Counted from the stretch's first letter, positions 49,002 to 59,443 are shown. The stretch: DNA of 64,000 nucleotides from Fusobacterium_C necrophorum (GCF_900104395.1 NZ_FMXX01000009.1), one strand, 5' to 3'. Translations and numbers: made by a program. Notes: generated by a model not told the origin, from the sequence alone.

Positions 49002-51530
49002 TTACAGATGCACCAATAAATCTTTTGTGGCATATAGCTCTTGGAGGAAGGGAAGTTCCTCCAGGATTTTTTTTTGCTTTTCTTGCGAGATACGGTGGGA
49101 AAAAACTTGTTCATGTTGAGAGATTTCTTCTTCCGGAATCCAGTGAACCGACTTAGGAACCCGGTATTCATCCCGTATTTTATAGTAACCCTGTAGAGAG
49201 ATATTTTTTTCCGACAAAATAAGAACTCGGCAAGGAAAGGAGAACGACGGAATTTTTTCTATGCTTTTGGGGAAAAGAAAAACAAGGAAAGAACAGTTGT
49301 CTTGAATGATTTCCCTTCCGTCCCACTCTTCTAAAATTTGATACTTCTGTTGTTGGGATTTTGCAAATAAAACTATTGTTTTAAGAACGGTTTGCACTCC
49401 TCTTCCTCTTTCTATGATTGCCAAAGTATTTTGTTTTTGTTTGAAAAAAGAAGCCAGAATGTTTGCTTGGATACGATTGTATTTTCCCTCTTTTCCCAGT
49501 AAAAAGTTCTTAATGTCTTGAAAAATAAGTCCTTCCTTCAGGGAATATGATTGGAATTCCTGTTTTTTTACAATCTCTAAATGAATTCGATAGTGTTCCT
49601 CTTCCAAAAAGATTTCTTTTTTTCGGACTTGAAATTCACAAGTTTTTTCTTTGTTCCAATAGTGTAGAATTTTGGAAGTATGGGAATCCAAATCACAAAG
49701 ATAAGAGCGATTGGAAAAAAGTCTCACCTCTTTTTCTTCAAAGTTCAAATAAAGATTTTCTGAAAGATTGGTATGCTTCAGGTATAAAATGATCTCATAA
49801 GGAAATGAAATATGGGAATATTCGATTTCTTCCAAGTGGTATTGTTTTTCTTTTTCCTGTTTTGAAATTTGAATGTCCTCAATGAAAATTTTGTATTGGT
49901 AGCGACCGCGATACATTTCCAATTTCAAATGAAAGGCAATATCGACCTCTTTGGCGAATAGGAGTTCTTCGTAGACATCGGAGGCTTGAAACCAAACACA
50001 GTTCCAAAAGACCGTATCTCCATGATGAATATTGCACATTAAATGTTTTTTATCCGCTCCAATCAATCTGATTTTGTCCAAACGACAATGTTTTAAAGCA
50101 AAAATAGGAGCGGGATTGCTGGCTCCAAAAGGCTCTAAATAACGCATATCATGCAGAAGAGGATATTGAATTTGAAAAGGAAGCAATTCTTTGGTAATGG
50201 ATAGTTTCTTAGCCAATAATTCTTCCGTGACCTTCCGGGATAAGACTTTTTCAAATTCTTCATAAAATGTAGAAATATTTTCAATAAGAATCGAAAATCC
50301 GGCAGCTCCCGAGTGACCTCCATATCGAAGAAGAAGAGGGGAAATTTCTCCTAAGGCTTCTACAATATTAATTCCGGAAATACTTCGACAGGAAGCGGTG
50401 GCAATTCCTTCTTCGGGTTTTATTTCCATGACAACGGTGGGCTTGTAGAAACGATCAACTAACTTGGAGGCGACAATTCCAATGACCCCATGATGAAATC
50501 CTTCCCGTGCGATGACCAGAGCATTTTTTTCCTCCAATTTTTTCTGTTGAATTTCTTCCAAACAAGCCTGCAATATTTTTTCTTGTACTCTTCGTCGTTC
50601 CATATTATTTTGTATCAAAGAATCGATTTGTGCGTTTGCCTTTTTACTGTCTTTTTCTAAAAAAAGTTTTACGGAACTTTTGGCGTCTTCCAAACGCCCT
50701 GCCGCATTAAAAATAGGGGCAAGGATAAAGCCTATGTCATAGGCTGAGAAACGACGGGTTTCATGGTCCGGGAAAAGTCGTTTCACTAAAATTCGTAGAC
50801 CTGTCCATTGACTTTTCGCCAGGAGAGCAAGTCCCTGTTGGACCAGGATTCGATTATCCTCTACCAAAGGAACAATGTCTGCAACCGTTCCTAAGGCAAC
50901 AATATCAAAATATTTTTGAATTTCTTCTCTTTTTCCTTCTTGTTCAAATAGAGCCGTAACCAAGAAAAAAGCAGTTCCCACTCCCGCAAGAGAAGGAAAA
51001 GGATAGAGATTTTCCTCTCTTTTCGGATTGATGACGGCAGCCGCTTTGGGAAGCTCTCCCTGTATTTCATGATGGTCCGTTATAATCATTGTCATTCCTA
51101 AAGAATTTGCAAAATCTATCTCCTTGACAGAAACAATTCCGCAATCCACCGTAATGACAATTCTTCCTCCCTGTTCATAGATATACTGTAGTGCTTCCTG
51201 ATTCAAACCGTAGCCCTCGTCACGCAGCGGAATATAATATTCCACCGGATAGCCCAATTCCGTGAGAGCAAGATAGCAAAGGGAAACGGAAGTGATTCCA
51301 TCCACATCATAATCTCCATAAATCCAAACGGTTTGTTGTTTTTTCTTTGCTTCTTGTAGGAGATGCACCGCCTTATCCATATCTTTTAAAAGATATGGAT
51401 TGCTTGTGAATTCTTTTCGGTAAGATAAATTTCGTTCTTTCATAATACTATAGACAATAGAATGAATTGTTTCTTCCTTTTCTTGTGGATAGTATTGATA
51501 ATTTTGATAAATCCATTTTGTATTTCTCAT
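49002..51530 (-). CDS. recJ: Single-stranded-DNA-specific exonuclease RecJ
   Basis: This 842-residue DHH-family 5'-3' exonuclease acts in recombination and repair. Its motifs are YGDYDVDGITS (about 74-84), VDCGI, TDHHE (about 154), GTVADIVPL and RYGGHSGAAGF (DHHA1). The C-terminal extension of about 270 residues beyond the catalytic core is also found in Firmicutes RecJ. The gene is followed downstream by an AT-rich gap with no convincing terminator. Confidence 0.94.
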   Translation of the reverse strand: MRNTKWIYQNYQYYPQEKEETIHSIVYSIMKERNLSYRKEFTSNPYLLKDMDKAVHLLQEAKKKQQTVWIYGDYDVDGITSVSLCYLALTELGYPVEYYIPLRDEGYGLNQEALQYIYEQGGRIVITVDCGIVSVKEIDFANSLGMTMIITDHHEIQGELPKAAAVINPKREENLYPFPSLAGVGTAFFLVTALFEQEGKREEIQKYFDIVALGTVADIVPLVEDNRILVQQGLALLAKSQWTGLRILVKRLFPDHETRRFSAYDIGFILAPIFNAAGRLEDAKSSVKLFLEKDSKKANAQIDSLIQNNMERRRVQEKILQACLEEIQQKKLEEKNALVIAREGFHHGVIGIVASKLVDRFYKPTVVMEIKPEEGIATASCRSISGINIVEALGEISPLLLRYGGHSGAAGFSILIENISTFYEEFEKVLSRKVTEELLAKKLSITKELLPFQIQYPLLHDMRYLEPFGASNPAPIFALKHCRLDKIRLIGADKKHLMCNIHHGDTVFWNCVWFQASDVYEELLFAKEVDIAFHLKLEMYRGRYQYKIFIEDIQISKQEKEKQYHLEEIEYSHISFPYEIILYLKHTNLSENLYLNFEEKEVRLFSNRSYLCDLDSHTSKILHYWNKEKTCEFQVRKKEIFLEEEHYRIHLEIVKKQEFQSYSLKEGLIFQDIKNFLLGKEGKYNRIQANILASFFKQKQNTLAIIERGRGVQTVLKTIVLFAKSQQQKYQILEEWDGREIIQDNCSFLVFLFPKSIEKIPSFSFPCRVLILSEKNISLQGYYKIRDEYRVPKSVHWIPEEEISQHEQVFSHRISQEKQKKILEELPFLQELYATKDLLVHL

Positions 51531-51596
51531 ATTTTTTCTTCCTGACCTGTAGTTTTTATTTAGAAATGATAAGCTAACGATGAGGAGCCGATTTCC

Positions 51597-53411
51597 TTAA
51601 GAATATAAGTTTTTATAAAAACAATAATGTAAAATAAGTTGTTGTATTTCATATCTCATAGATAAATCTGAAATTTTATTTAGGGAAATATCTCCATTTT
51701 CCTCCCAAATCAATTCTTTGTAATAATTTTCTCCATAGAGGAAAACAATCATGCCGGCAAGAGCTCCCGGATATTTTTCTTGAATTTTTTTTAGTTTTTG
51801 GCAAGCTATTTCTATGGAGAATTCCGGATTTTTTAATTGGGAAGGCTCCGGAGTATTTCGAAAATCCAAAGCAAAGAGTCCCATTTTATTTTCTTTTTCA
51901 TAATTGCTGTTCCATTCGCTGGACAGCAGAATTAAAGTGTTTAATATGTCTTCTGCAATTCCATATTGTAGAGCATACTTTTGGATTAAATCTCTGTAGT
52001 ATCTCGGAAATAATAAGGAAATGGAATTTCGAAAACGACTGAACAGAGAAGCGTTTCGTTTTGCATTTTGATATGCCAAGTCATAAAGAGCAAAGTTTTC
52101 ATAAAAATTGTTCACCGCACAGGTAGTTTCAATCTCCGTTTTATAGTAAAAGTGGCTATTTTTGATTTCCAATTCCACCAAATCTCGATCCTGTATGGAG
52201 AGAAAATTTTTTAATTTTTCATATTCCAAAGAAGTTGATTTTACTATATTAGAGTCATCGAAAGGATAGAGATCCGACAGATAATGCTGCACCAAAAAAT
52301 TTGTGAAGGCAAGGGAATTGTCCTTGTCTACAGTGGCTGTGGGATTGGTGATGAAATAATGAAACATAATATTTTCATAAGCATTGGATTCTCTCTCTTC
52401 TATCTTTTGAGCAACGGAAAGAAATTTTTCCCTTTGCTTTGTAATAAAATAGGAATTTCCTAAAAGTTTCAAATCATGAGTACTTTTGGGAGATTTTTTT
52501 TCCAAAAGTTGAATGACGGTGTCGTAGTTTTCTAAACTGTAGTGAATTGCCGCTAATTCTAAGACGGCATCACTTTTGTATCTGGGATTTTGAATTGCTT
52601 CATAACAAGAAACGGCTTTTACATATTCTTTTCTATGATGATAAGCCCTTGCTTTTTGCAGGAGATAAAAATCTTGATTTTCCTCAGCTCGCAGGTCCAG
52701 TTTGGAAAATAAATTTGCATATTGCAATACCTTGTCATAGCTTTTCGTTTTCAAAAAATGAGTTAAGAGAGCGGAATAAAAGGGGAAAAAATCTTCCTTT
52801 TTTCCTTGATTTCGCCTCAAAAATTCCAAGAGAAATCGTTGAGCGTTCTCCCTTTCTCCCTTGGAAGCAAGATATGTAAAGATTTCCAAAACATCTTGCT
52901 TTTTTAAGTCCGAGATATGCTCAAAGTTCTGATAGAATTTGGCTGCGAAATATATCTTATAATAAGCATTGATTTTGCATAGAACGGCTTCTATCTTTTT
53001 TTCCATCAATTCATGGGAATAGCTGTATTCAGAAGAAAGTAATCTCTCGAAATAGAGATTGGCTTGCCTGAGTTGATTTTTTTTCAAGTGTAAGGTTCCA
53101 AGAGTATAATCTCTTTCTTCTATGTGTGCGGGAAGAATATTTGCAGTCAGCAATGTTTCCGCTTCTTCCCATTGTTCTAAATGGTATTGTGTCAAACCCA
53201 GATAGTAATCCAATAATTTGGATTTTTGAACTCGAGAATAGGGAAAGGTTCTCTTGAGTAAAGAAAAGCTTTCGTAGGCTTCCTGATATTTCCGTTCTTG
53301 ATATTGTTTTTTGGCTTTTGTGTATAAAATATAGTCTTCATAAGAATAAGAAAACAAAAAATGGGAAAAGGAGAATAGATATATTGTCAGATAAACTATA
53401 TTTCTTTTCAT
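51597..53411 (-). CDS. Exported TPR protein with divergent lytic transglycosylase-like domain
   Basis: The ATG at 53411 follows AAGGAGACTTCGAA and gives 604 residues with a signal peptide ending about FLFS. Repeated helical TPR-like motifs fill most of the protein (YQERKYQEAYESFSLLKR, LHLKKNQLRQANLYFERLL, YHHRKEYVKAVSCYEAI). The end resembles an Slt domain (YALQYGIAEDILNTLILLSSEWNSNY...MGLFALDF). The catalytic-Glu position is kept (SSEWN where family members have RQESNF), but the neighbouring Ser is Trp and GLMQLMP is GLFALDF. It may be inactive or altered. Confidence 0.7.
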   Translation of the reverse strand: MKRNIVYLTIYLFSFSHFLFSYSYEDYILYTKAKKQYQERKYQEAYESFSLLKRTFPYSRVQKSKLLDYYLGLTQYHLEQWEEAETLLTANILPAHIEERDYTLGTLHLKKNQLRQANLYFERLLSSEYSYSHELMEKKIEAVLCKINAYYKIYFAAKFYQNFEHISDLKKQDVLEIFTYLASKGERENAQRFLLEFLRRNQGKKEDFFPFYSALLTHFLKTKSYDKVLQYANLFSKLDLRAEENQDFYLLQKARAYHHRKEYVKAVSCYEAIQNPRYKSDAVLELAAIHYSLENYDTVIQLLEKKSPKSTHDLKLLGNSYFITKQREKFLSVAQKIEERESNAYENIMFHYFITNPTATVDKDNSLAFTNFLVQHYLSDLYPFDDSNIVKSTSLEYEKLKNFLSIQDRDLVELEIKNSHFYYKTEIETTCAVNNFYENFALYDLAYQNAKRNASLFSRFRNSISLLFPRYYRDLIQKYALQYGIAEDILNTLILLSSEWNSNYEKENKMGLFALDFRNTPEPSQLKNPEFSIEIACQKLKKIQEKYPGALAGMIVFLYGENYYKELIWEENGDISLNKISDLSMRYEIQQLILHYCFYKNLYS

Positions 53412-53559
53412 TTCGAAGTCTCCTTTCAAGCAATCGATATTTATATTATTACAAAAATAAAAAAAAATATCAACTAATATTTAAAATAAGGCTTGAAATA
53501 AGATAGAGATTGTATGTATAATAAAAAATAAAGTTTTATCAAGGAGAGGAGGAACACAC

Positions 53560-55353
53560 TTGGGGAAAATTCATATTTTAGAAGAAAGTGTTTCCAATGC
53601 CATTGCAGCCGGAGAAGTTGTTGAAAATCCCGCCAGTTTAGTCAAAGAATTGTTAGAGAATTCTTTGGATGCCGGGAGTAAAAATATTTATCTGTTTATT
53701 CGGGAAGGAGGTCGTTTTGTCGAAATTCGGGATGACGGAGTAGGAATGAGTCGGGAAGACGTACTCTTATCTGTGGAAAGACATGCTACGAGTAAAATTT
53801 CTAAAAAAGAAGATTTATTTGCCCTGCAAAGTTACGGCTTTCGAGGGGAAGCTCTCTCCTCCATTGCAGCTGTTTCTAAACTGTCCATAACTTCTTGTGA
53901 ATTAGGTTCCAGTATGGGAAGCAAAATGACAGTTTTAGGAGGAAAAGTAACAGGAATCAAAGATTTTCCAAGAACACAGGGAACAGATATTGTCATTCAG
54001 GATTTATTTTTCAATACGCCTGCTCGTCTTAAATTTTTAAGAAAAGCAAGCACAGAATATATACAAATCAAGGATATTGTCCTAAAAGAAGCTTTGGCAA
54101 ATCCCGAAGTGAAAATTCGCTTGGAGATTGATGGAAAAGAAAGTATTTATAGCAGCGGAAATGGCTTAGAGAATACGATTTTAGAAATTTTTGGAAGAAA
54201 TGCCTTGAAAAATTTGAAAAAGTTTGCCTATGGTTATGTAGGAAATGAAAAATTATATCGCTCTTCCCGAGATTCTCTTTTTATTTTTGTCAACGGAAGA
54301 CCTGTAAAGGCGAAATTGATAGAAGAAGCAATTATTGATTCTTATTATACGAAGTTGATGAAGGGAAAATATCCTTTTGCCTGTGTCTTTTTGAGAATCC
54401 CGGCTTCCGAAATTGATGTGAATGTGCATCCCTCTAAGAAAATTATTAAATTTGCCAATGCAAGTGAAGTCTACAGTTTGGTTCGAAATAGTATTGAGGA
54501 AGTTTTTCAAGAGGAAAAGGAATTCAGCTTTGCCCGGTTTGAAGTAAAAGAAGAGCCCGGAGTTTTGGAGATAGAAAAATCTACGGAAAGAAACTTTAGA
54601 GAAATGGAGAGGGAAGAGGAAGGCTTGAAGCAGGAATTTTCGTGGCAAGAAGCCTTACAAAAAGAAGAGAAAACATATTTTCAGGAAGAGAAAACAGAAA
54701 AAATTCCACTTTTTGACTTGCAAAATGATAAAATTCCTGCTATAAAAGATAGGCGTTCTTTTGTAGAAGAGGAGAGAAGTTCTCTTCCACACTATGATTT
54801 TAAAATTTTAGCTCAAATTTATGATACTTTTTTATTAGTAGAGCGAAAAGGAATCTTTGAAATCTATGATCAGCATATTATACATGAAAGGGTATTGTAT
54901 GAGGAGTTAAAAGAAAAATATTATGGGCATTCCATTCAAAAACAACAGCTTTTGGTTCCCTTGAGACTTAGTTTAGACCCCAGAGAAAAAGCACTTTTTT
55001 TTGAACATGCGGAACAATTTGCATTTTTTGGTGTGGAAGGAGAAGATTTCGGAGGAAATGAAATTTTGATCCGTTCCGTTCCTGCTGTCGAGTTCAAAGC
55101 CTCGATGGAAGAAATCATTCGAGAGATGCTACAGCAATTGAGCCATGAAAAAGAAAAGGATATTCGGGAAAGTATGATTATCAGTATGTCCTGTAAAGGA
55201 GCGATCAAGGCAAATCAAAAATTGATTTTGGAAGATATGTATCCTTTGATTCAGAGATTGCATGAGATTGGAGAATATACCTGTCCACATGGACGTCCTA
55301 TCATTATGCAGATCAGTTTGGAAGAGTTGGAAAAATGGTTTAAGAGAAAATAG
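53560..55353 (+). CDS. mutL: DNA mismatch repair protein MutL
   Basis: The 597-residue protein starts at TTG, placed seven bases behind AAGGAGAGGAGG. The GHKL ATPase motifs are intact: VKELLENSLDAG (motif I), DDGVGM, GFRGEALSSI (about 93-102) and FFNTPARLKFL. A variable linker rich in Glu and Lys (about 320-430) precedes the dimerisation domain with DQHIIHER and ACHG-type motifs (SMSCKGAIKANQ and CPHGRPI). mutS is not adjacent. Confidence 0.96.
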   Translation: MGKIHILEESVSNAIAAGEVVENPASLVKELLENSLDAGSKNIYLFIREGGRFVEIRDDGVGMSREDVLLSVERHATSKISKKEDLFALQSYGFRGEALSSIAAVSKLSITSCELGSSMGSKMTVLGGKVTGIKDFPRTQGTDIVIQDLFFNTPARLKFLRKASTEYIQIKDIVLKEALANPEVKIRLEIDGKESIYSSGNGLENTILEIFGRNALKNLKKFAYGYVGNEKLYRSSRDSLFIFVNGRPVKAKLIEEAIIDSYYTKLMKGKYPFACVFLRIPASEIDVNVHPSKKIIKFANASEVYSLVRNSIEEVFQEEKEFSFARFEVKEEPGVLEIEKSTERNFREMEREEEGLKQEFSWQEALQKEEKTYFQEEKTEKIPLFDLQNDKIPAIKDRRSFVEEERSSLPHYDFKILAQIYDTFLLVERKGIFEIYDQHIIHERVLYEELKEKYYGHSIQKQQLLVPLRLSLDPREKALFFEHAEQFAFFGVEGEDFGGNEILIRSVPAVEFKASMEEIIREMLQQLSHEKEKDIRESMIISMSCKGAIKANQKLILEDMYPLIQRLHEIGEYTCPHGRPIIMQISLEELEKWFKRK

Positions 55354-55383
55354 TGGAAAAAAAGACAAAAAAGGGGTATTATT

Positions 55384-55851
55384 TTGAATGTTTCTATCGT
55401 ATGTGTCGGAAAGGTGAAAGACAAATATATTTTAGACGGCATTGCCGAATTTCAGAAAAGACTTCAGCCTTTTGTTAAGTTTGACATTTTGGAAGTGAAA
55501 GAATATGGAAAAGAACAAAGCCCAACACAGGCTATGGAAAAGGAAACAGGAGAGTTGATTTCTGTTTTGGAAAGACTGGGAGGCTATCATATTCTTCTGG
55601 ATGTCAAAGGAAAAGAACGAGATTCTTTGGAAATGGCAAAACATTTGGAAGGGTTACAAGTACAGGGAAAAAGTAGAGTTAACTTTATCATAGGAGGCTC
55701 TGACGGGTATACGGATGCTTTGCGGAAGTATTGTCAGGAGAGACTTAGCTTTTCCAAATTTACCTTTCCACATCAACTGATGCGGTTGATTTTGATAGAA
55801 CAAATATATCGGTGGTTCAGCATCAATCATCATATCAAATATCACAAATAG
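55384..55851 (+). CDS. rlmH: 23S rRNA (pseudouridine-1915-N3) methyltransferase
   Basis: This SPOUT-class methyltransferase of 155 residues starts at TTG after AAGGGGTATTATT; no in-frame ATG is available near the conserved N-terminus NVSIVCVGKVKDKYI. The SAM-binding knot has FIIGGSDGY (about 100) and FTFPHQLMRLILIEQIYR. The terminal segment ends HIKYHK. It modifies helix 69 of 23S rRNA. Confidence 0.94.
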   Translation: MNVSIVCVGKVKDKYILDGIAEFQKRLQPFVKFDILEVKEYGKEQSPTQAMEKETGELISVLERLGGYHILLDVKGKERDSLEMAKHLEGLQVQGKSRVNFIIGGSDGYTDALRKYCQERLSFSKFTFPHQLMRLILIEQIYRWFSINHHIKYHK

Positions 55852-55889
55852 TAGAATATAAAATTATAATATGGAGGGAAAAGAATAAT

Positions 55890-56219
55890 ATGTATTCACA
55901 AGGCGAAACTTTTTATTATGATATTGAGGACGAAGAATATGAATTGAGTGTTCTATCTACTTTTTTAGTAGGAGAACAGGAATATCTTATTACAGAGGAT
56001 TTTGACGGAGCACTTCATGTTTTCATCTATGACGAGGATGAAGATGATATTTTCCTGGTGGAAGACGAAGAGGAAGCGGCCCAATTGATTCAATATTGGA
56101 AAGAGGAGTACTTAGACGGAGAAGATATTGGAGATTATGAAGAAGATGAGTACTATGATAGAGAGGATCGTTATCAAGAAGATTCTTACAACGAAATTGA
56201 GGAAGATGACGAATATTGA
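55890..56219 (+). CDS. DUF1292-type acidic protein
   Basis: The ATG at 55890 follows ATGGAGGGAAAAGAATAAT and gives 109 residues. The first part (TFYYDIEDEEYELSVLSTFLVGEQEYLI) matches the DUF1292 (YrzB-like) pattern, in which a short beta-rich segment handles the EYLI/LVEDEEEA motifs. The C-terminal half is extremely acidic with many Tyr and Asp. Its TGA overlaps the next ATG. The function is unknown. Confidence 0.75.
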   Translation: MYSQGETFYYDIEDEEYELSVLSTFLVGEQEYLITEDFDGALHVFIYDEDEDDIFLVEDEEEAAQLIQYWKEEYLDGEDIGDYEEDEYYDREDRYQEDSYNEIEEDDEY

Positions 56220-56599
56220 TGATACCGGAAAAATGGATGATTAAAAGTCAAGATTCCTATGGGAAAAATTTAGAGTTTGTAGATTTAAAAGAGTTTCAAC
56301 AAGATGGAGTGTACTCTTATTGTTATAAAAGCCGTTTGGGAGAGTGTGAGCTTGTTTTTTTTGAGCAAGAAAACCGAATTTCTCTTCTCCGAACAGGAAA
56401 AAATGAACTTCACTTGAATTTACAACTGGGAAACACTTTTGAAATGAAATATCAAGCCGAGGGCTATCAGGATATCTTTTTCGTGAAAGCTCTGTCCTGC
56501 AAAAGAGAAGAGGGAAGTTTTGAATTTTCCTATGATATTTTGGAAAAAAGTGGAGAGAGAATCAATCAAATCGTAATCCAAATGAAAAGGAGGAAATGA
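56219..56599 (+). CDS. DUF1934-type lipocalin-like protein
   Basis: The ATG at 56219 shares one base with the preceding TGA, giving 126 residues. The pattern GECELVFFEQENRISLLRTGKNELHLNLQLG and GSFEFSYDILEKSG resembles DUF1934 (YwiB) beta-barrel proteins. The role is unknown. Translational coupling to the DUF1292 gene and to the lipoprotein gene behind it makes a single operon from mutL or rlmH onward likely. Confidence 0.65.
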   Translation: MIPEKWMIKSQDSYGKNLEFVDLKEFQQDGVYSYCYKSRLGECELVFFEQENRISLLRTGKNELHLNLQLGNTFEMKYQAEGYQDIFFVKALSCKREEGSFEFSYDILEKSGERINQIVIQMKRRK

Positions 56600-56601
56600 C
56601 G

Positions 56602-57825
56602 ATGAAAAAATGGTTAGTTTTGGCATGTATCGGCTTGTTTGCAGCTTGTACTCCTTTAGAAAACATGAAAAAGAAAGAAGAATGGAAAGAGATTTTATTT
56701 CCAAATGATCAGACGGAGAGTGCAGTTCCGGCGGAAACTCCTGAAGTGTCTTCGGAGGTGGAGACGACAAAGGAAGAATGGAAGTTGACAGAAGCAACTA
56801 TGCCTGAAGTACTTAGCTCGGTTCGAAAGGAACTGAAAAATAATCAAAAAATGGTGTTTGACGGAAAAGTGAGTAAAATTTCCTTATATGCAGGACAAAC
56901 GGCAATCATCAAAGACAGTGCGGGTATGAATCAGCTGAAATTTATTGTTTCTCCACAAAAAGCAAATGCTAATTTGAAAAAATCGGGTTCCAGTGCTGTT
57001 TTCAGAAGTATTTATCGAGGAAGCTATGTTCTTTCTTGGGAAACAATTTCCGGAGTGAAGAAGCAAGTTTTGATTGAAAATCATTTAAAATATAAATTTA
57101 CGGAAGAAGAAAATTATGCTATAATACTGAGAAGTTTTCAAGGGCAAAACTTAAAAATGCTGGAAGAAGCGGTTGCTTTATATCGAATGGCTTTTTCGAA
57201 TGGCAAATATACTCGAAAAAGTATGCTGTTCTTATTGGAATTGGCGAACAAGAAGAAAGAGAAAAAAACTATCCAAGAAAGCTTACAGTATTGGAGTAAA
57301 ATTCAAAGTTTACACACCGAAGAACGCAAGGCAATAGAAGAGGGAAATAAGATATTGGGCTTATCGAAAGCTTCGGAAAAAATAATAGCGGAAGAAACAA
57401 GAGAAGTAGGGGAGACAGAACATTCAAAACAGGTAAGGGGAAATTATGAAGAATACAAGTCCCTGTATCAATCTGCAAATCGAAAAGCAACCTTACGCTT
57501 GTACAATGCCGCTATCAAAGATTATCAGAAAGCTTTATCGATAGGAAAAAACTTTAAGGAGACAGCAAATATTTATGACGGATTGGGAAACTCCTATTAT
57601 GGATTGGGAAATTACCAACAAAGCATTGAATATTTTCAAAAAGTCTTGGTACAGAAAGGAGTTTCGGCGGAAAAGAGAGCGGAAGTTTATTATAAGTTGG
57701 CATCTGCCTATAATAAAGTGGGAGAAAAGAGAGAATATAAAAAGTATTTAAGTCTTTTGAAAGAGAGATATGCCAATACTCTTTGGGGAAAGAAAGCACA
57801 GATTGAAATTATGAAATTACATTAA
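56602..57825 (+). CDS. TPR-repeat lipoprotein
   Basis: The ATG at 56602 follows AAAAGGAGGAAATGACG; an ATG six bases earlier is too close to that site. The 407-residue product has a lipoprotein signal with lipobox LFAAC, a Glu-rich linker, and a middle domain containing ISLYAGQTAIIKD and GSYVLSWETISGVKKQVLIENH. C-terminal tetratricopeptide repeats follow (NIYDGLGNSYYGLGNYQQSIEYFQKVL, VYYKLASAYNKVGE). It is probably an envelope scaffold. No specific partner can be named. Confidence 0.8.
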   Translation: MKKWLVLACIGLFAACTPLENMKKKEEWKEILFPNDQTESAVPAETPEVSSEVETTKEEWKLTEATMPEVLSSVRKELKNNQKMVFDGKVSKISLYAGQTAIIKDSAGMNQLKFIVSPQKANANLKKSGSSAVFRSIYRGSYVLSWETISGVKKQVLIENHLKYKFTEEENYAIILRSFQGQNLKMLEEAVALYRMAFSNGKYTRKSMLFLLELANKKKEKKTIQESLQYWSKIQSLHTEERKAIEEGNKILGLSKASEKIIAEETREVGETEHSKQVRGNYEEYKSLYQSANRKATLRLYNAAIKDYQKALSIGKNFKETANIYDGLGNSYYGLGNYQQSIEYFQKVLVQKGVSAEKRAEVYYKLASAYNKVGEKREYKKYLSLLKERYANTLWGKKAQIEIMKLH

Positions 57826-57851
57826 AATTGAAAGATAAAGGAGTGGAAAGT

Positions 57852-59333
57852 ATGGAGAAATATTTTGACAGAGCCGCAAAAGAAAGCTTGATTATGGAAA
57901 AATGGAAGAAAATAGAAGAGCTGAAGGAAATGGGAATCAAACCTTTCGGTGGCAAATATGATAAAAAACATATGGTGGGAGAAATATTGAAACACACTCC
58001 GGAAGAAGAATTGAATTTTAAAACAGCAGGAAGAATTATGTCCTTTCGAAGGAAAGGAAAGATTGCCTTTGCTCATATTGAAGATCAAACAGGAAAAATT
58101 CAAATTTATGTAAAACAGGATGAAGTAGGAGAAGAAGCTTTTCGACTGATCAAAATGCTGAATGTTGGCGATGTGATAGGAGTCGAAGGGACTTTATTTA
58201 TCACCCATACAGGGGAATTGACTTTAAGAGGGAATATTGTAACTTTATTGACAAAAAATATCAGAGCTCTTCCTGAAAAGTTTCATGGATTAACAGATGT
58301 GGAAACCAGATATCGAAAGAGATATGTCGATTTAATTATGAATCGAGACGTGAAAGAAACTTTCTTAAAACGAACGATGATTATCAAAGAATTGAAAAAA
58401 TATTTAGATGATAGAGGATTTTTAGAAGTAGAAACTCCTATGATGCATCCGATTGTGGGAGGAGCTGCAGCAAGACCTTTCGTAACACATCACAATACTT
58501 TGGATATTGATTTGTATATGAGAATTGCACCGGAATTGTATTTAAAAAAATTGATTGTGGGCGGTTTTGATAAGGTATATGACTTGAATAAATGTTTTCG
58601 AAATGAAGGAATGTCGACCAGACACAATCCGGAATTTACAACCGTGGAATTGTATCAAGCCTATGCGGATTTTAATGATATGATGGATTTGACGGAGGGA
58701 GTTATTACTTCTCTATGTCAAAAAGTCAATGGAACTTATGATATTAGCTTTGACGGAGTGGACTTACATCTAAAAGACTTTAAAAGAGTGCATATGGTAG
58801 ATTTGATTAAAGAAGTGACAGGAGTGGATTTTTGGCGAAAAGATATCAGTTTTGAAGAAGCAAAAGCCTTGGCAAAAGAACATCATGTGGAAATTGCAGA
58901 GCATATGAACAGTGTCGGACATGTGGTTAATGAATTTTTTGAGCAAAAATGTGAAGAAAAGGTGATCCAACCAACTTTTGTATATGGACATCCGGTTGAA
59001 ATTTCTCCATTAGCCAAGAAAAACGAAGAAGATCCAAGATTTACGGATCGTTTTGAATTGTTTATCAATGCGAGAGAATATGCCAATGCTTTTTCGGAAT
59101 TAAATGATCCGGCAGATCAAAGAAGTCGTTTTGAAGCACAGGTGGAAGAGGCGGAACGAGGAAATGACGAAGCAACTCCTGTTATTGATGACGATTATGT
59201 GGAAGCATTGGAGTATGGATTGCCACCTACTGGAGGATTGGGAATTGGAATTGACAGACTTGTTATGCTATTGACAGGAGCTCCTTCCATTCGGGATGTC
59301 ATTTTATTTCCGCAAATGAAGCCAAGAGATTAG
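57852..59333 (+). CDS. lysS: Lysyl-tRNA synthetase (class II)
   Basis: The ATG at 57852 follows AAAGGAGTGGAAAGT, giving 493 residues. There is an N-terminal OB-fold anticodon-binding domain (GRIMSFRRKGKIAFAHIEDQTG), class II motif 2 (FRNEGMSTRHNPEFT) and motif 3 (GLGIGIDRLVMLLTGAPSIRDVI). It charges tRNA-Lys in the cytoplasm. It ends 110 bases before the small-transcript promoter at 59444. Confidence 0.97.
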   Translation: MEKYFDRAAKESLIMEKWKKIEELKEMGIKPFGGKYDKKHMVGEILKHTPEEELNFKTAGRIMSFRRKGKIAFAHIEDQTGKIQIYVKQDEVGEEAFRLIKMLNVGDVIGVEGTLFITHTGELTLRGNIVTLLTKNIRALPEKFHGLTDVETRYRKRYVDLIMNRDVKETFLKRTMIIKELKKYLDDRGFLEVETPMMHPIVGGAAARPFVTHHNTLDIDLYMRIAPELYLKKLIVGGFDKVYDLNKCFRNEGMSTRHNPEFTTVELYQAYADFNDMMDLTEGVITSLCQKVNGTYDISFDGVDLHLKDFKRVHMVDLIKEVTGVDFWRKDISFEEAKALAKEHHVEIAEHMNSVGHVVNEFFEQKCEEKVIQPTFVYGHPVEISPLAKKNEEDPRFTDRFELFINAREYANAFSELNDPADQRSRFEAQVEEAERGNDEATPVIDDDYVEALEYGLPPTGGLGIGIDRLVMLLTGAPSIRDVILFPQMKPRD

Positions 59334-59443
59334 TATTAAGATGAAAAGGTTCTCTGTCAAATGGTGTTGGTGAAGAGTAGAATATGAAAATTTCATTGTC
59401 TCCACTAAAAAATTGGAGTCAGATATTACTTTAGTCTTTCAAA

